A stretch of 7,744 bases of DNA from Deltaproteobacteria bacterium RIFOXYD12_FULL_50_9 (GTDB lineage: Bacteria; Desulfobacterota; Desulfobulbia; Desulfobulbales; CALZHT01), in the NCBI GenBank assembly GCA_001799225.1, contig MGTA01000263.1:23031-30774 (forward strand), read 5' to 3'. Positions 6,272 to 7,744 of the stretch are shown one piece after another. Position 1 is the first letter of the stretch. Each line of letters begins with the position of its first letter. Below the pieces are notes generated by a model. It made no database searches, had not been told where the DNA came from, and was given only the letters and a program-made list of their open reading frames with translations. Made by a program: the position numbers and the translations under genes.

Positions 6272-7360
6272 CTATTGATTGTTTCCTTGGAGGGGTTCTC
6301 GAATTAAAATATCATTCAGTGCGATATTAATGTAATAGTTAGAACGACCGATTTTCTGTTTGCGCAGGAAACCTCCAGAGGACAGGGCATCCAGATATCG
6401 GCTGGCGGTCAGCCGGGTAACCTTAAGATCCCGTTCGATGAATTCGATCTTGGTATAGGGATGAGTGAACAGGTTGTTGATCAAATCCTGACTGTAGAAT
6501 TTATATTGATCCCGGATACGGTGTTTGGCAGCCATTAAGGCAGCCTTGATGGCATGGATGGTGATTATGGTTTCACCGGCGGTATGTTCCACGACCGAGA
6601 GCATATACAATACCCAATCCTCCCATTTGTCCTTCTCGCGGACGTCTTGCAGCAATCGGTAATAATCGGTCTTGGTCCGCACAATGTGACGGCTGAGATA
6701 GAGCACCGGGATATCGAGTAGACCTTCCTTCACCAGGTAGAGTACGTTGACAATCCTGCCGGTACGGCCATTGCCATCGTAAAAGGGATGGATGCTCTCA
6801 AATTGATGATGAATCAGGGCCATCTTGATGAGCGGGTCGGCAGCAAAGAGCAGCGGGTTGTTGATGAATTGTTCGAGATCACCCATCAGGGTAACGATAG
6901 CCGCGTGTTCCTGGGGGGGAGTGTAGACGGTATCACCGGCGCCATTTTTCAGGGCCGTGCCTGGTAATTTACGAAAACCGGCGCTGTTTTGCTCCAGTTC
7001 CGCCTGAATCGCCACAATATGGTTGAGCGAAAGGATACCGCTTTGCCGCACTTCGTCAAAACCGACACGCAGCGCCTGCCGATAGCGCATGACTTCCTTT
7101 GCCGCCGGGTTGGCAAACGTCTCTGGAAAAGCATCATCCTTAAACAATTCGTCATGGGTGGTGACAATGTTTTCGATGGCGGAACTGTCCTTGGCCTCCT
7201 GCATGCCCAGGGTATTGATGAGAATTCCCTGGTTGGGGATGGAGGCGGCCACCCCCTTGAGTTCAGCCAACTTGCGGCTTGCCGAGGCAAGTTTTTTTAA
7301 AATGGTCGCCGTTTCAAAACGCTCAGGCGGTAGATGGTGCAGGGGGGGTATGGCACTCAT
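6272..7360 (-). CDS. Fic-family protein (probable AMP-transferase, self-inhibited) with C-terminal winged helix
   Basis: This is a complete 362-residue Fic protein. The core motif is H191-P-F-Y-D-G-N-G-R-T-G-R202, matching HxFx(D/E)GNGRxxR; the His is the expected catalytic base and the Asp/Asn/Arg residues bind Mg-ATP. An N-terminal inhibitory motif of the S/T-x-x-x-E-(G/N) type is present as S59-S-A-I-E63-N64, so the enzyme should be inhibited in cis by E63 (class II-like). TVYTPPQ (144-150) is the usual flap region. The C-terminal 295-350 looks like a winged helix-turn-helix (RLTASRYLDALSSGGFLRK). Length and layout resemble the Shewanella SoFic type. Such enzymes usually transfer AMP to Ser/Thr/Tyr of a protein target; the target here is unknown. 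The start is supported by AGGAAG six bases upstream. It lies two bases before the methyltransferase start, so the two are likely one operon. Two C7 runs occur in the coding strand. Confidence 0.9.
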   Translation of the reverse strand: MSAIPPLHHLPPERFETATILKKLASASRKLAELKGVAASIPNQGILINTLGMQEAKDSSAIENIVTTHDELFKDDAFPETFANPAAKEVMRYRQALRVGFDEVRQSGILSLNHIVAIQAELEQNSAGFRKLPGTALKNGAGDTVYTPPQEHAAIVTLMGDLEQFINNPLLFAADPLIKMALIHHQFESIHPFYDGNGRTGRIVNVLYLVKEGLLDIPVLYLSRHIVRTKTDYYRLLQDVREKDKWEDWVLYMLSVVEHTAGETIITIHAIKAALMAAKHRIRDQYKFYSQDLINNLFTHPYTKIEFIERDLKVTRLTASRYLDALSSGGFLRKQKIGRSNYYINIALNDILIREPLQGNNQ

Positions 7361-7366
7361 GCAAAT

Positions 7367-7372
7367 CTTCCT
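7367..7372 (-). promoter_or_regulatory. Ribosome binding site of the Fic gene
   Basis: AGGAAG on the minus strand, six bases before ATG at 7360, is a good Shine-Dalgarno match and fixes the start of the Fic protein. Confidence 0.7.
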
Positions 7373-7381
7373 TTATGGACG

Positions 7382-7453
7382 TGTATACAAAAATAGCTTT
7401 TTCTATGCATATCGATGATCAAATGTATAAACCTTAGGCGGATTGTATGCAAA
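7382..7453. repeat. Three copies of a TGTATxxAAA-like motif before fic
   Basis: On the plus strand TGTATACAAA (7382-7391), TGTATAAACC (7424-7433) and TGTATGCAAA (7444-7453) share TGTAT and an A-rich tail. Their starts are 42 and 20 bases apart, near whole helical turns. The first includes the perfect palindrome TGTATACA, and a further palindrome TATGCATA lies at 7404-7411. The segment 7382-7411 as a whole is an imperfect inverted repeat (arms TGTATACAAAAA and TTTTTCTATGCA, two mismatches). It could be an operator set; no T-run hairpin of terminator strength is seen. Confidence 0.35.
7424..7452 (-). promoter_or_regulatory. Candidate promoter of the fic-methyltransferase-nuclease operon
   Basis: On the minus strand TTGCAT (7452-7447) and TATACA (7429-7424) are separated by exactly 17 bases and lie in the right direction for fic. 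The -35 matches the consensus only in TTG, the -10 in TATA. The leader would be roughly 55-60 bases. A TGTAT-type motif overlaps both boxes and recurs in the leader, so repression at this site is plausible. Moderate to low confidence, as the region is AT-rich. Confidence 0.4.
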
Positions 7454-7744
7454 TTAGTTTTTGATGAGAGATTTCACAGGCGGTCTTTGCAAAGAGAATT
7501 ACCGAACAAAAATTATCTTCCCCGAACACCTCATCCATCACCGCCCGTATCCGATGGACATTCTCATCGCCAATCTGCACAAAGATACTTTCCTACTTTT
7601 TTTCTCCCCCTCCTGAGTGCGGCGCAGCAGATCGTCAATCAAGATCTTGGGGTGGACCTTCTCCTGAATATAAAGCGGCGGGGCATGCACCACCAGATCA
7701 GACCAATCTTGCTCATCCTTGCCGCGCCAGACAAGCTGCGGGTC
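7434..7744 (-). pseudogene. Remnant of a second Mod-type methyltransferase gene (5' part, internal deletion, right end off the window)
   Basis: From the right edge a frame reads DPQLVWRGKDEQDWSDLVVH, then APPLYIQEKVHPKILIDDLL and RRTQEGEKK, matching residues 53-101 of the N-terminal methyltransferase piece at 5862-6269 almost exactly. At about 7592 it jumps to another frame that reads SIFVQIGDENVHRIRAVMDE, then VFGEDNFCSVILF. That matches the segment after the DPPY motif of the 3479-5875 protein (SLFVQIGDANVHRFR...DEVFGDENF). Everything between, including the DPPY motif, is missing, and the junction also shifts frame: the first frame stops at 7538-7540, the second at 7434-7436. The gene cannot be functional. 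The N-terminal part is far closer to the other copy than the catalytic part is, which points to a mosaic origin. The remnant ends inside the fic promoter region. Confidence 0.85.
7590..7744. repeat. Direct repeat, copy 2 (within the methyltransferase remnant; may continue past the window)
   Basis: Second copy of the repeat at 5959-6113, offset by 1,631 bases. The left boundary coincides with the deletion junction of the remnant, beside a run of seven A residues on the coding strand where the other copy has six. The right boundary is not seen because the window ends within the match. Confidence 0.85.

Noticed and set aside
5785..6330. Several plus-strand frames of 60-85 codons opposite the methyltransferase N-terminus and Fic C-terminus
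   Set aside because: They are antisense to convincingly coding sequence, show no family resemblance and lack supporting ribosome sites.
7382..7411. Intrinsic terminator upstream of fic
   Set aside because: The inverted repeat is almost entirely A/T with no GC-rich stem, so it would not make a stable terminator hairpin; an operator is a better guess.
1..7744. Insertion sequence, integrase, tRNA attachment site or CRISPR array
   Set aside because: I saw no transposase or integrase motifs, no terminal inverted repeats bounding the stubs, no tRNA fold and no regularly spaced repeats; the only sizeable repeat is the mod-derived pair.

Overview
The window reads as a proteobacterial-type accessory ('defence island') segment. 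G+C looks moderate (roughly mid-40s to 50% by eye). Every gene I can support lies on the minus strand, so transcription runs from high to low coordinates. Genus cannot be told from the sequence. There is no rRNA, tRNA, CRISPR array or recognisable transposase.

Right part, in transcription order: at 7434-7744 are the remains of a type III-like (Mod-type) adenine DNA methyltransferase gene. Its 5' part continues beyond the window, and it has an internal deletion and a frame break. A short promoter region (about 7361-7453) follows, then a complete Fic-family protein gene (6272-7360). Two bases later comes a second, nearly full-length Mod-type methyltransferase. One extra base near 5920 splits it into an N-terminal piece (5862-6269) and a catalytic piece (3479-5875). 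After a 66-base gap comes a complete 473-residue protein (1991-3412) with an AbiJ_NTD3-like N-terminus and a C-terminal PD-(D/E)XK/DUF559-like nuclease signature. No type III Res helicase-nuclease follows the methyltransferase, so the AbiJ-like nuclease is the best candidate effector of a Fic-methyltransferase-nuclease operon.

Middle part, 1496-1923: a short graveyard of three gene stubs that a normal ORF search would miss. They are the first 40 residues of a UvrD-like helicase with a RelE-like N-terminus, the first ~75 residues of a RhuM-family protein (start codon now ATA), and the last ~20 codons of another Mod-type methyltransferase. All point the same way as the live genes.

Left part, 1-1477: a three-gene module with overlapping frames. 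It holds a TIGR04255-family protein (713-1477), an uncharacterised partner (189-740) and the start of a third small protein (1-211, running off the edge). Function is unknown; the 28- and 23-base overlaps suggest coupled translation.

Taken together, the segment seems to have been rebuilt repeatedly by recombination between related methyltransferase-centred defence loci. There are two mod copies sharing a 155-base direct repeat around fic, plus decayed neighbours of the types commonly found in such islands.
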